Below are positions 1-8,585 of a DNA stretch of 64,000 nucleotides, in pieces. This DNA is from Nocardioides speluncae (lineage in GTDB: Bacteria; Actinomycetota; Actinomycetes; Propionibacteriales; Nocardioidaceae): contig NZ_QEOO01000001.1 of NCBI RefSeq assembly GCF_003121585.1, positions 186,001 to 250,000 on the forward strand. The letters are read 5' to 3'. Position 1 is the first letter of the stretch; each line of letters starts with the position of its first letter. The notes under the pieces were generated by a model that saw only the letters and a program-made list of their open reading frames with translations, did no database searches and had not been told where the DNA came from. Both the position numbers and the translations under genes were made by a program.

Positions 1-435
1 GCCGGCATCAACGTCCCCGGCGTCGCCGCGATCGGTGCCACCAACAGCGCCACCATGGGTGACCGCGGTCCGGCCGGCGCCGCCAAGGCGGTGGCCCGGA
101 ACTCGGTGGCCAGCATCAACCTGGGTGGCGGCCAGCTCGTGATCAAGGGCATCTCCTCGGAGGCCCGGGTCGAGAAGTCCAGCTCCGGCAAGATCACCAC
201 CAAGGCCACCTTCGGCGTCCTCAAGCTCACCGACCCGACCGGGACCACCCGCGACCTCTTCCCGGGCCAGACACTCGAGATCCCGGGGCTCGGCGTGATC
301 AGTGCCGGCAAGGTCTCCAAGTCGAAGTACAAGGTGACGGCGTCCGCGGTCTACATCGAGCTCCTTCCGGGCACCCCCGGAGCGACGATCATCAAGCTCG
401 GCAACTCGCAGGCGAGCCTGGTCCCGACCGGCTGA
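1..435 (+). CDS. Secreted repeat protein of the choice-of-anchor P type, C-terminal part (5' end outside window)
   Basis: The reading frame is open from base 1, so only the last 144 residues are visible. They align along their whole length with the C-terminal part of the protein at 1602-2861: both have the AGxNxPGVA start, the MGD(R/Q) segment, an ARNSVA block, an IKGI.SE segment and the ending LGN(S)xASLVPxG. This makes it a tandem paralogue of that extracellular protein, separated from it only by a sigma-factor gene. The ATG at 55 is internal to the homologous region and is not the real start. Function is unknown; such proteins are predicted surface or secreted beta-rich proteins. No catalytic motif is visible. 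Confidence 0.85.
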   Translation, partial: AGINVPGVAAIGATNSATMGDRGPAGAAKAVARNSVASINLGGGQLVIKGISSEARVEKSSSGKITTKATFGVLKLTDPTGTTRDLFPGQTLEIPGLGVISAGKVSKSKYKVTASAVYIELLPGTPGATIIKLGNSQASLVPTG

Positions 436-491
436 GCCGCGCGCGCCGGTCAGTCTGGTCACATCTGGGGCGGCCGGATCGTCAGGGGGTC

Positions 492-1457
492 ATGAGCGAC
501 GGAAGAATGACGCGAGTGACCCCCGAGCCCCAGGAGTACCTCGCCCAGCAGTTCGAGGCCGACCGCACCCACCTGCGTGCGGTGGCGTACCGACTGCTCG
601 GCTCGACGCACGAGGCCGACGACGCGGTGCAGGAGGCGTGGCTGCGGCTCAGCCGCTCCGACGCCGGCAGCATCGACAACCTCAGCGGCTGGCTCACCAC
701 CGTGGTCGCCCGGGTGTCGCTGGACATGCTGCGCTCGCGCAAGGCGAAGCGGGAGTCACCGATCGAGTTCGACGGCTACGAGGTGGCCACGCCCCTGACC
801 ACCCAGTCCGCACCGGCGGCGCAGGAGCAGGCCGACCGCGCGGACCCGGAGCGGCGCGCCGTCCAGGCGGACGCGGTCGGGCTGGCGATGCTCGTCGTAC
901 TCGACAAGCTGACGCCGCCGGAGCGGCTGGCGTTCGTGCTGCACGACATGTTCGCGCTCGCTTTCGACGAGATCGCGCCGATTGTGGACCGCTCGCCAGC
1001 GGCCACCCGGCAGCTGGCGAGCCGGGCCCGGCGGCGGGTGCAGGGGACGCCGGAGCCGCAGGCGGACCTGCCCCGCCAGCGCAAGGTGGTCGACGCCTTC
1101 CTGGCCGCCGCCCGCGGCGGCGACTTCGAGGCGCTGCTGGAGGTGCTGGACCCCGACATCGTGATGCGAGCCGACCAGGTCTCGGTGCGGAACGCGGCGG
1201 GCAAGGAAGCGGCGGGTGCGCCGAGGCTGGCCCCCCAGATCCGCGGCGCGGCTGCGGTTGCGGCGGCGCTCAAGGGTACGATGCAGGCGGCCCGGCCGGC
1301 GCTTGTCGACAACCAGATCGGCGTCGCCTGGGCGGTCGGTGGCGTGCCGAAGGCGGTCTTCGTGATCACTTTCGACGGCGACCGGATCGCCGACATCGAC
1401 CTGATCGGCGAGCCCGACGGGATCGGGGCGCACCGTCTGCAGCTGCTCGACGGCTAA
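492..1457 (+). CDS. ECF-type RNA polymerase sigma factor with C-terminal SnoaL-like domain
   Basis: 321 residues. Sigma-70 region 2 lies at about 22-85 (YRLLGSTHEADDAVQEAWLR then a W-containing promoter-melting helix), and region 4 at about 127-182 (LTPPERLAFVLHD, then an HTH with SPAATRQLASRAR). The remaining 130 residues match the SnoaL-like extension of the large ECF groups that carry such a C-terminal domain. Those domains are thought to modulate sigma activity in place of a classical anti-sigma factor. No anti-sigma gene is adjacent. The start at 492 has a purine-rich GGGGG just upstream; ATG 507 is an alternative. It sits between two paralogous secreted-protein genes, which it may control (inference from position only). 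Confidence 0.93.
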   Translation: MSDGRMTRVTPEPQEYLAQQFEADRTHLRAVAYRLLGSTHEADDAVQEAWLRLSRSDAGSIDNLSGWLTTVVARVSLDMLRSRKAKRESPIEFDGYEVATPLTTQSAPAAQEQADRADPERRAVQADAVGLAMLVVLDKLTPPERLAFVLHDMFALAFDEIAPIVDRSPAATRQLASRARRRVQGTPEPQADLPRQRKVVDAFLAAARGGDFEALLEVLDPDIVMRADQVSVRNAAGKEAAGAPRLAPQIRGAAAVAAALKGTMQAARPALVDNQIGVAWAVGGVPKAVFVITFDGDRIADIDLIGEPDGIGAHRLQLLDG

Positions 1458-1601
1458 TTCGGCCCAGATCGCGCCGCGACACGAAATAAGAAAAAACCCG
1501 GACAATTCGGGATTTACTTACATAGAACGGCCAATACCGCTACGTTGTGGGACGGCTCCTAGAAACACCCATTTCGTACGTCGGAAGGACCCTCCCAGAT
1601 T

Positions 1602-2861
1602 ATGCGCTTCGCATCCCGACCGCTCACCCGAGCGGTCACCCTGACCGCCACCCTCGGGTTGGCGGCTGTCAGTCTCAGCTCAGTCGCGCCCAGCGCGACC
1701 TCGGCCGTCGTACTCACCAACTACGGCTACTCCAACAGCGCGTGGGGTACCAGCGTGGTGGGCGGCAGCATTCCGGCCGGCAGCGGGGAAACCGCACACA
1801 TCGTCACCTCCTGCACCCGCAAGGCGGGTCTGAGCAAGGTGAACGAAGTGGCCGGCGTCAACCTGGGTGACCAGGTGAAGGTCAACGGCGTCACCAGCTT
1901 CAGCCGCACGTACAAGGACTCGAAGGGCTTCCACTCGGAGTCGACGAGCGAGATCGCCAAGGTTGTTCTCGGCGACAACGCGGCAGTGATCCGTGGCCTC
2001 ACCACCACCTCCCACTCGTGGGTCGACAAGGCCGGCAAGTACCACGCCACCTCCAAGATCGACGGCATCATCAAGATCGGGCCGCTTCCGGCCATCGAAC
2101 TTCCGGACCCGGGCTCGATCCCGATCCTGATTCCCGGGGTCGGTCTGATCACGCTCGGCCACTCGAACTCCACCGTGAACGCCACCCAGGCCTACAACCA
2201 GCGGATCGCTCTGCTGGTCAAGGTCTTCGGCACCGGCAGCACCGTCAAGCTCGGTCGCGCCGGCTCGCTGATCGTCGGTGGCGTCAAGGAAGGCGTCATG
2301 GGTGGTAGCGGCTACGGCTCCACCGCGAACGTCGCCAACGGCACCGTGACCTCCGGCAAGACCGCGCTGCTCGGTGTGCCCTGCCAGGGCACCAACGGCA
2401 AGTGGCTGGAGCGCGACACCGCCGGCGTCAACATCCCGGGCGTGGCCCGGGTCGGCGTCACCCAGAGCGAGACCATGGGTGACCAGACCGGTCGCGCGGG
2501 CACCGCGGTCTCCGCTGCTCGCAACTCGGTCGCCAAGGTCACCCTCGGCGACAACCAGCTGATCATCAAGGGCATCCACTCGGAGTCCCGGGTGACCAAG
2601 TCGGCCAGCGGCAAGGTCACGACCAAGGCCAAGTTCGGCATCCTCGAGATCACGATGCCGGACGGCTCGACCCGCGAGCTGCTGCCCGGACGCACCATCG
2701 AGATCCCGGGCATCGCGAAACTGACGGCCGGTGTTGTGAAGAAGTCGAAGTACAAGATCAGCGTCATCGCGCTGCTTGTCGAGGTGCTGCCCGGCGAGTC
2801 GTCGTCGGTCGTGGTGCTGAAGCTCGGCAACAGCCACGCTTCGCTGGTCCCGCAGGGCTGA
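1602..2861 (+). CDS. Secreted choice-of-anchor P family protein, two-domain
   Basis: 419 residues with a clear Sec signal peptide (MRFASRPLTR then a hydrophobic run ending near residue 35, SATSA). The mature part is an internal duplication: an N-terminal copy (about 45-225: NLGDQVKVNGVTSFSRTY, NAAVIRGLTTTSHSW) and a C-terminal copy (about 285-419: NQLIIKGIHSESRV, TIEIPGIAKL). Each copy is rich in alternating Thr/Val/Gly, as expected of beta-sandwich surface proteins. The C-terminal half is the paralogue of the partial gene at 1-435. Only three Cys are visible and no catalytic motif. GGAAGGA lies 12 bases before the ATG. Function unknown; probably cell-surface or extracellular matrix-like. Confidence 0.88.
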   Translation: MRFASRPLTRAVTLTATLGLAAVSLSSVAPSATSAVVLTNYGYSNSAWGTSVVGGSIPAGSGETAHIVTSCTRKAGLSKVNEVAGVNLGDQVKVNGVTSFSRTYKDSKGFHSESTSEIAKVVLGDNAAVIRGLTTTSHSWVDKAGKYHATSKIDGIIKIGPLPAIELPDPGSIPILIPGVGLITLGHSNSTVNATQAYNQRIALLVKVFGTGSTVKLGRAGSLIVGGVKEGVMGGSGYGSTANVANGTVTSGKTALLGVPCQGTNGKWLERDTAGVNIPGVARVGVTQSETMGDQTGRAGTAVSAARNSVAKVTLGDNQLIIKGIHSESRVTKSASGKVTTKAKFGILEITMPDGSTRELLPGRTIEIPGIAKLTAGVVKKSKYKISVIALLVEVLPGESSSVVVLKLGNSHASLVPQG

Positions 2862-2872
2862 TCTGCACTCTC

Positions 2873-2911
2873 GACGGGTACCCGGCCCAGGGGCCGGGCC
2901 GGGTGCCCGTC
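2873..2911 (+). terminator. Long GC-rich stem-loop after the secreted protein gene
   Basis: Arms of 16 bases (2873-2888 and 2896-2911; GACGGG...GGCCC against GGGCC...CCCGTC) pair with one G-U and enclose a 7-base loop. It begins 12 bases after the stop codon at 2861. No T tract follows, which is usual for actinobacterial stem-loop terminators. Confidence 0.75.
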
Positions 2912-3405
2912 AGCAACACCGCAACACCCGCAACACCGCAACACCAAGCTGAACCCAAGGCCCCACCCGGAGACGGGGGTTGGGCGTCCCGGGGCCGCTG
3001 GTCCGGCCCCGGGCGTTTGGCTCTCCTTCTTCCTTTGCCGCCTGCACTTGCAGGCGGCTGTATTCATTTGTGGCATGACCGATGCCGTCTTTGACGCCGA
3101 CACCTGGGCCTGAGTGCGGCGAGACGCCATCGGGTGGGTGGCGCGGCTGACACCGGCCAGTCCGCCCGCGCGCTGGTCGCCGGGGCGGCGCGTCGGCCGA
3201 ACGGCGCCATCGTGGGTGACGGTCCGCTGCGGCCGCCGCGGCCAAGCCCCTTGACGCGCCCAGCGTGCGACCGGCCTGCCCGGCGCCAGCCGCGGGTGGG
3301 CGGTGGAATCCCCGGCCGACCGGGGATCGCTGACCTTGTTGGCCGTTGCAACGCCCGACAAGCTCAGGGAGTGCCCGACAACCCTGTCCGGTTTGCCCGG
3401 TCGAC
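2912..3405. other. Gene-free stretch with short tandem repeats and two hairpins
   Basis: I see no convincing gene here. The unit GCAACACC occurs four times in tandem at 2913-2945, with one extra C after the second copy. A perfect palindrome GCCGCCTGCA/TGCAGGCGGC at 3037-3058 is followed by a T-rich run and could terminate + strand transcription. A second hairpin (ATCCCCGG/CCGGGGAT) lies at 3308-3327. The rest is GC-rich sequence without a coding pattern, leading into the methyltransferase remnant, so it may be decayed DNA. Confidence 0.6.
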
Positions 3406-3798
3406 GCCGAGCAGGGTGGGCTGCTCTCGCTGATCGGGCACAACGCCGCCGGCCGGACCCTCTTCACGCTGTTGCGCGAGGGTCCCGCGGCGGCGTACGA
3501 CGGGCTCGACCGGACCAGCCGGCGGACCGAGCAGTTCAACCACGACGTGCGGGTGGTCGACCCGGATGAGACCGCTGACCGGCTGACGGCGGCCGGGCTG
3601 GAGATCGTCGGCAGGTACGGCGGCCGGATCGCCAACGACCTGCTCACCGACGACGCGGCCAAGCGGGACCCCGCCTACTACGCCGACCTCGAGCGCCTCG
3701 AGCTGGCCCTGTGCGACCGGGAGCCGTACTCCCGGATCGGCGCATTCTGGCAGCTGGTCGCTCGCAAGCCGGGGCTGACGGTTTCACTAGGTACCTAG
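3406..3798 (+). pseudogene. 3' remnant of a class I SAM-dependent methyltransferase
   Basis: The translated stretch from about 3406 (GGLLSLIGHNAAGRTLFTL, then DPDETADRLTAAGLEIVGRYG, ending YSRIGAFWQLVARKPG) matches the C-terminal third of SmtA/UbiE-like methyltransferases. The SAM-binding Rossmann motifs that should precede it (a GxGxG block and an acidic loop) are absent, and the upstream 500 bases carry no trace of them in any frame. The last codons (VSLGT and stop) come from the palindromic repeat that starts at 3778, so the native C-terminus may also have been overwritten. I read this as a truncated, non-functional copy. Confidence 0.7.
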
Positions 3799-3868
3799 TG
3801 AAACCGTCACTTCCCGTCGGAAGTTTCGCGTGGGCTGGGACGAATTCACTAGGTACCTTGTGAATTTG
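3778..3868. repeat. Dispersed double-palindrome element, copy 1
   Basis: About 90 bases built from two palindromes around GGTACC. The first (3778-3807) is a perfect 30-base palindrome with the centre TTTCACTAGGTACCTAGTG. The second (3843-3866, AATTCAC...GTGAATT) has one mismatch. A spacer with GGAAGTTTCGCGTGGG lies between them. Copy 2 at 18654-18750 has the same order, spacing and spacer. It lies between convergent genes: the methyltransferase remnant on + and the M23 peptidase on -. No transposase is nearby. Confidence 0.85.
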
Positions 3869-3877
3869 CTCCGCCCG

Positions 3878-4489
3878 CTACGCCGCGAGGCCGCGGCCGG
3901 CCAGGTAGCCGGCCGGATCGATGGGGTCGCCGCCGCCGGGCCGGACCTCGAGGTGCAGGTGCGGGCCGGTGCTGTTGCCGGTCGAGCCGACGTAGCCGAT
4001 GACCTGTCCGGCGGTCACCTTGGTGCCGACACCGGCGTCGAAGCTGGACTGGTGGCAGTACCAGATCTCGGTGCCGTCCTCGAGCTGCAGGACGGTCTTG
4101 TTGCCGTAGGCCCCGTCGTACACCGTCTCGGTGATGACGCCGGACGCGATGGCGTGGATCGGCGTGCCCTCGCCGACGGCGAAGTCCAGGCCGGTGTGGT
4201 TCGACGACCACATCGAGCCGCCGGCACCGAAGCGCGCGGTCAGGTGGTAGCCGGAGACCGGGAGGACGGCCTCCGGGGCCGGCGGCGGGGCCGGCGGGGG
4301 AGGCGGCGGCTTGAGCTTGAAGGTCTTGGCCGGCGCGGGCGGGCTGTACGGCGGGATGATGTAGGGCTTGGACTCCTCCGGCGGCGGGGTGACCGCCTGG
4401 GAGGCGCTGACACCGAGGCTGAGGACGGCGCCGGCCACGATGACCGGGGCCGCCAGCGCGGCGCGCTGCATAGGGGTATAGCGAGGCAT
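3878..4489 (-). CDS. Secreted M23-family metallopeptidase (cell-wall endopeptidase)
   Basis: 203 residues from the ATG at 4489, which is preceded by GGAAGG; an in-frame upstream start at 4552 would fall inside the riboswitch and is rejected. A signal peptide (residues 1-32) is followed by a Pro/Lys-rich wall-spanning linker (35-75). The LytM-like domain (80-195) has the zinc ligands of the HxxxD motif (H98, D102) and the HxH pair (H177, H179), plus H146. M23 enzymes cut peptide cross-bridges in peptidoglycan. The gene is alone and lies directly behind a c-di-AMP riboswitch, linking it to cell-wall/turgor signalling, as for other actinobacterial wall hydrolases. Confidence 0.94.
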   Translation of the reverse strand: MPRYTPMQRAALAAPVIVAGAVLSLGVSASQAVTPPPEESKPYIIPPYSPPAPAKTFKLKPPPPPPAPPPAPEAVLPVSGYHLTARFGAGGSMWSSNHTGLDFAVGEGTPIHAIASGVITETVYDGAYGNKTVLQLEDGTEIWYCHQSSFDAGVGTKVTAGQVIGYVGSTGNSTGPHLHLEVRPGGGDPIDPAGYLAGRGLAA

Positions 4490-4502
4490 GGTTTTCCTTC
4501 CC

Positions 4503-4710
4503 ACGCCTGTGAGGTGAGCTGTCGGGTTAGGGCGGAGAAGGTGCCCTGTCACGTGGTGGTGACTTCACCCCGAGCGGCTGGTACGGCGGCGCCGAGCCGG
4601 CGTCGTACACAGGGACCGCGGTGTTGATGTGGGTCCCCCACTCCTACCCGTCGGATCGACTACATCCGGGCCGGCCATGGGCGGGTAGGACTCGGCGTAC
4701 CCACGGCGGC
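4503..4710 (-). ncRNA. c-di-AMP riboswitch (ydaO/yuaA type) ahead of the M23 peptidase gene
   Basis: Read on the minus strand, the leader has the hallmarks of the actinobacterial ydaO-yuaA element in order: a 5' CGCCGTG that can pair with CACAGGCG at the 3' end, GGGTAGGAGTGGGGGACCCA, CTCGGGGTGAA, AGGGCACCTTCTCCGCCC, and AACCCGACAGCTCACCTC. The 3' end lies about 14 bases before the peptidase ATG and its GGAAGG. These RNAs bind c-di-AMP and usually turn expression off when the ligand is high. Boundaries are from the pairing of the closing helix. The call rests on recognised motifs, not a covariance search. Confidence 0.88.
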
Positions 4711-4867
4711 TGCTAGCTGTTTGCTAGCAACAAGTGGGCCAGACGAATCCGCGTTTTCCCAAGTCAAACGGCATGAAGCCGTGAGCGTGACCACACGACT
4801 GGGTCACACTCCCGCGTGCAGAGCAAGCAAACTGCGACCGACGACACACCACGCAAAGGCGCGGATT

Positions 4868-6826
4868 TCAGCCGCCGACATGCACCTGTGGACGCCGAGC
4901 CGGGTCCTTCTCGCAGCGGCGCAGGATCTCGTGGGTGAGCGGCGGGATGTCGCCCTCGCCGGCCAGCAGGAAGCGCAGCGCGTTCTGACCGGGCGCCTTC
5001 TCGCTCCACTCGAAGTAGACGTGGGGGACCTGGGTGTCGTGGTCGCGCACCCACAGCAGCACCGCAGCGATCGCATTGGGCACGCTGGTACCGGTGGCGC
5101 GCAGCACCCGGTGGTGGCCGACCCGGACGCTGTCGAGTCTGACCGTGCCGACGAATTCGCTGGCGTCGGTGACCTCTACCTCCAAGAAGATCCGGTCCTC
5201 ACCCTCGGTGAGGTGGTTGTCGAGCATCACCTCAAGCATCTTCTCGTCGTACTCTGCGTCGTCGCCGGCGTCGAGTTTGTTGGCGATGAAACGGATCGGC
5301 CGCGGGTCGGCGATGGCGGCGTCGAGGATCTCTCTCGCACCCGGTTCGACGTTCACCTGCTGCACCCGTAGCTCGGTGCTGCGGACCGCCCGCGACCAGA
5401 TGCTGACCACCAGGATCATCACGATGAACAGCAGCGCGATCAGCAGACCCTCGGGCCGGTCGACGATGGTCACGCCGATCGTGTAGAAGAACACCGCCGA
5501 CACCAGGCCGAAGAACGCTCCGGCGACTCGGTGCCCGCGTCGCCACTCGGTCAGCGTGACCGCGACGGCGGCCGACGTCATCAGAGCGAGTACGCCGGTC
5601 GCGTAGGCGCCGGCCTGGTCCTCGACGCTCGCCTGGAACAGCACGGTGACCACGATCGCGATCACCGTCATCACGACGGTGAGCGGGCGGGTGGAGCGGG
5701 CCCAGTCCGGCGCCATCCCGTAGCGGGGCAGGTAGCGCGGGACGATGTTGAGCAGGCCGGCGAGCGCGGAGGCCCCGGCGAACCACAGGATGCCGATCGT
5801 GGCCGCGTCGTACGCCGTACCGAAGGCCTCGCCGAGCCGCTCGTGGGCGAGGTACGCAAGCGCTCGACCGCTGGCCTCGCCGCCCTCCTCGAACTCGTCC
5901 TCCGGGATCAGCAGCGTGGTGGCCAGTGAGGAGCCGAGCAGCATCACGCTCATGATCAGCGCGGCGCCGGTGAGCAGCTTCTTGGCGTTGCGGATCCGGC
6001 CGGCCGGCTTGGCGTGGGTGTCGGTCGGGTCGCCCTTGACCAGCGGCATCACCACGACGCCGGTCTCGAAGCCGGAGAGACCGAGGGCCAGCGCCGGGAA
6101 GACCAGCAGCGCCGCGGCGATCACGCCGAACGGCGCCGCGTGTTCCAGGGTCATCGCGTCGGTCCAGTTGTCGAAGACCGACGGGTGCTGGAGCGCGTGG
6201 ATCAGCGCCTCGATCACCACGACCAGGCTCAGCCCGAGGTAGACCACGACCAGGACGACCGCGATCCCGATCGCCTCCTTGAAGCCCTTCAGGAAGACCG
6301 CCGCCAGCAGCAGGATCAGCGCCAGCGTCACCCACACCTCACCGCCGTGCAGGGTGTCCTTGAAGAGCGGGTTCTCGATCAGGTGCGCGCTCGCGTCGGC
6401 CGCGGACAGCGTGATCGTGATGATGAAGCCGGTCGCGACGAAGCCGAGCAGCGCGAGCACCAGCAGCTTGCTCGGCCAGTAGGACAGCAGCCGCTCCAGC
6501 ATCGACAGGCTGCCGTCGCCGTGCGGGCTCTCCTCGGCGACCCGTCGGTACATCGGCAGCGCGCCGAACAGGGTGATCAGTACCAGTACCAGGGTCGCGA
6601 CCGGCGCCAGAGCGCCGGCGGCCAGCGCGGCGATGCCGGGCTGGTAGCCGAGCGTCGAGAAGTAGTCGACGCCGGTCAGGCACATCACCCGCCACCACGG
6701 CTTCACGTGCTCGTGCTCGACCGCCTCGGTCTCGCTCTCGTAGAAGCCGCCCGGGTCGGTCTCACCGGCGTCAAGGAACCACCGCCGGAATTTCGTTTGA
6801 GCCTTGGCGCTGCTCTTCGCGTTCAC
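4868..6826 (-). CDS. APC-superfamily permease with large cytosolic C-terminal domain
   Basis: 652 residues. About 12 hydrophobic segments run from residue 45 to 480, starting with a [14 protein letters not shown] segment typical of APC transporters. They are followed by a soluble C-terminal region of about 170 residues ([19 protein letters not shown] and onward). Members of this branch are annotated as amino-acid transporters; the size and the soluble tail also recall the KUP/KimA potassium transporters. Substrate cannot be told from the sequence. It follows the YdeI-like gene by 10 bases and ends about 160 bases before the c-di-AMP riboswitch, which is downstream of it and so should not control it. 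A link to potassium/turgor is therefore only suggestive. Confidence 0.85.
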   Translation of the reverse strand: MNAKSSAKAQTKFRRWFLDAGETDPGGFYESETEAVEHEHVKPWWRVMCLTGVDYFSTLGYQPGIAALAAGALAPVATLVLVLITLFGALPMYRRVAEESPHGDGSLSMLERLLSYWPSKLLVLALLGFVATGFIITITLSAADASAHLIENPLFKDTLHGGEVWVTLALILLLAAVFLKGFKEAIGIAVVLVVVYLGLSLVVVIEALIHALQHPSVFDNWTDAMTLEHAAPFGVIAAALLVFPALALGLSGFETGVVVMPLVKGDPTDTHAKPAGRIRNAKKLLTGAALIMSVMLLGSSLATTLLIPEDEFEEGGEASGRALAYLAHERLGEAFGTAYDAATIGILWFAGASALAGLLNIVPRYLPRYGMAPDWARSTRPLTVVMTVIAIVVTVLFQASVEDQAGAYATGVLALMTSAAVAVTLTEWRRGHRVAGAFFGLVSAVFFYTIGVTIVDRPEGLLIALLFIVMILVVSIWSRAVRSTELRVQQVNVEPGAREILDAAIADPRPIRFIANKLDAGDDAEYDEKMLEVMLDNHLTEGEDRIFLEVEVTDASEFVGTVRLDSVRVGHHRVLRATGTSVPNAIAAVLLWVRDHDTQVPHVYFEWSEKAPGQNALRFLLAGEGDIPPLTHEILRRCEKDPARRPQVHVGG

Positions 6827-6836
6827 GGAGGGGAGG

Positions 6837-7436
6837 CTAGCGGGTGGGCTTCCGCTTCTGTGGGTACGGCGTCTCCTCGCGGGCGAGCATCTCGACGAAC
6901 TCCCGGATCTTCCGCTCCCGGGTCTCGGCCCGCTTCACGGCGCCGAGCCGGTTGATCAGCGCGAACCGATTGGACGAGGTGAGGACCTCGAACATCGCCT
7001 GCGCGTCCGGGTTGGCGGCGATCGCGGCGGCCAGGTCGTCGGGTACGACGGCGGTCGCGGGGCCGGCGTACGCCTCCTCCCAGCGGCCGTCGGCCTTGGC
7101 CGCGTCGACGGCGGCGCGACCGGCGGGCCGCATCCTCCCCTCGCCCTCGAGCCGCTCGATGTGGCCGACGTTGCGGGCCGACCACCTGCTCTTCGGGCCG
7201 CGCGGGGTCATCCGCTGCAGCGAGGTCTCGGCGTCCCGGCTGCGCGCCTGGCCGTCGATCCAGCCGAAGCAGAGCGCCTCGTCCAGGGCGTTGGCGTGGG
7301 TCATCGTGGTGACGGTGCCGCCCTTCTTGCCGAGCACCAGCCAGACGCCGGGCGAGGAGTCGTGGTGCTCCTCCAGCCACGCCCGCCACTCCGACGGCTC
7401 GGTCACCAACAGCTCCTCCAGCTCCGCCTTCGCCAT
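6837..7436 (-). CDS. YdeI/OmpD-associated family protein
   Basis: 199 residues. It carries the family signature [21 protein letters not shown], followed by FTPR-like [19 protein letters not shown], and a basic C-terminus (YPQKRKPTR). The biochemical role of this bacteriocin-protection/OmpD-associated family is not established. It is soluble and predicted cytosolic. It is divergent from the histidine kinase gene, with only 36 bases between the start codons, and is likely cotranscribed with the permease 10 bases downstream. Confidence 0.88.
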   Translation of the reverse strand: MAKAELEELLVTEPSEWRAWLEEHHDSSPGVWLVLGKKGGTVTTMTHANALDEALCFGWIDGQARSRDAETSLQRMTPRGPKSRWSARNVGHIERLEGEGRMRPAGRAAVDAAKADGRWEEAYAGPATAVVPDDLAAAIAANPDAQAMFEVLTSSNRFALINRLGAVKRAETRERKIREFVEMLAREETPYPQKRKPTR

Positions 7437-7472
7437 AGAGCGGAGCGTATCCGGAGCGATTTCGTCCCTACG

Positions 7473-8585
7473 ATGAGCCGCGTGGATCTCCCTGCAGGCG
7501 CACCCCGCCCCACGTCCCGCCAGCTGGCGCTCTGGACGCTGGTCAGCACCGTGGCCTGGCTGGCCGAGTCGCTGGTCTCGACCGGGCAGTCACGCAACAT
7601 GTACGCCGGTCAGCCCGGCGCGGCGCCACCGCTGGTCGACCTATGGGTCCCGAGCCTCGGCTCGGCGATCCTGTGGGTGCCGTTCACGGTGCTGCTGCTG
7701 TGGCTGGCCTATCGCTTCCCGGTGACCGGCGCCCGGGTGAACGTCCTGGTCCACCTGGCCGCCCTCGCGGTGGTGGTCGTCGGCCGCGCGCTCGGCGTCG
7801 TCCTGTTCAACGGCATGTTCGACTGGTACCCGAACGGCGTCCCCGGCTACGGCGAGCTGCTCAACACCAGCCTCTTCAACAACCTGGTGACCTTCGTCTT
7901 CGTCAGCGGCATCGCACACGCGGTCTTCTACCAGCACACGATGCGCACCCGGGAGGCGCAGTTCGCCGACGCGCGGATGGCCGCGCTCACCAGCCAGCTG
8001 CAGCCGCACTTCCTCTTCAACGCCCTGAACACGATCGCGGCGTACGTCCATCAGCGGCCGGCGGTCGCCGAGCGGATGATCGTCGACCTCTCCGCGCTGC
8101 TGCGCTACTCGGTCGACCGCGACCATGCGGCGCTGGTCGCGCTCGACGACGAGATCGAGATCGCCGAGGCGTACCTCGCGATCCAGCGCAACCGGTTCGC
8201 CGACCGGCTTCAGGTCGCCGTCGAGGTCGACCGGGCCGTTCGCGACGCTGCGGTGCCGCCGTTCCTGCTGCAGCCGCTGCTGGAGAACGCCGTCCAGCAC
8301 GGCCTGGCCCCGCAGGACGGAGCCAGCGCCCTGACGATCACCGCCCACCGCGACGCCAAGGAGGTCGTGGTCGTCGTCGGCGACGACGGAGTCGGCGTCT
8401 GCGACGACGGGGCGGTCGGCGTCGGGCTGAGCAACGTCCGGGCCCGGCTGGCCCAGGTGTACGGCGCCGGCGCGGGGCTCACGCTCGGGCCGCGCAACGG
8501 CGGCGGCACGAACGCGACGATCCGGCTGCCCTACCGCCGGTACGCGCCGACCGCCGCGGTGCGGGCGACGAAGGAGCCGGCGTGA
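7473..8585 (+). CDS. LytS/YehU-type sensor histidine kinase
   Basis: 370 residues from ATG 7473; this frame stays open much further upstream but that part overlaps the divergent YdeI gene and is non-coding. Four hydrophobic segments (about 17-155) are followed by a His_kinase domain of the LytS type: phospho-acceptor H179 in LQPHFLFNALN, and an ATPase domain with LLENAVQHGL and GVGLSNVRARL. It should autophosphorylate in response to an unknown membrane or envelope signal and pass phosphate to the LytTR regulator encoded immediately downstream, with which it overlaps by 4 bases. Confidence 0.93.
   Translation: MSRVDLPAGAPRPTSRQLALWTLVSTVAWLAESLVSTGQSRNMYAGQPGAAPPLVDLWVPSLGSAILWVPFTVLLLWLAYRFPVTGARVNVLVHLAALAVVVVGRALGVVLFNGMFDWYPNGVPGYGELLNTSLFNNLVTFVFVSGIAHAVFYQHTMRTREAQFADARMAALTSQLQPHFLFNALNTIAAYVHQRPAVAERMIVDLSALLRYSVDRDHAALVALDDEIEIAEAYLAIQRNRFADRLQVAVEVDRAVRDAAVPPFLLQPLLENAVQHGLAPQDGASALTITAHRDAKEVVVVVGDDGVGVCDDGAVGVGLSNVRARLAQVYGAGAGLTLGPRNGGGTNATIRLPYRRYAPTAAVRATKEPA

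Noticed and set aside
1680..2837. Long open frame of 385 codons antisense to the secreted protein gene
   Set aside because: High-GC codon bias leaves the opposite strand open; the product is Arg/Asp/Gly-rich with no domain, and the + strand gene has a signal peptide and an internal repeat.
4868..6826. Control of the APC permease by the c-di-AMP riboswitch
   Set aside because: The switch lies downstream of the permease stop and immediately upstream of the M23 peptidase on the same strand, so it cannot be its leader.
6804..7472. N-terminal extension of the histidine kinase frame
   Set aside because: It overlaps the divergent YdeI gene and is Arg/Gly-rich; ATG 7473 gives the family's normal N-terminus.
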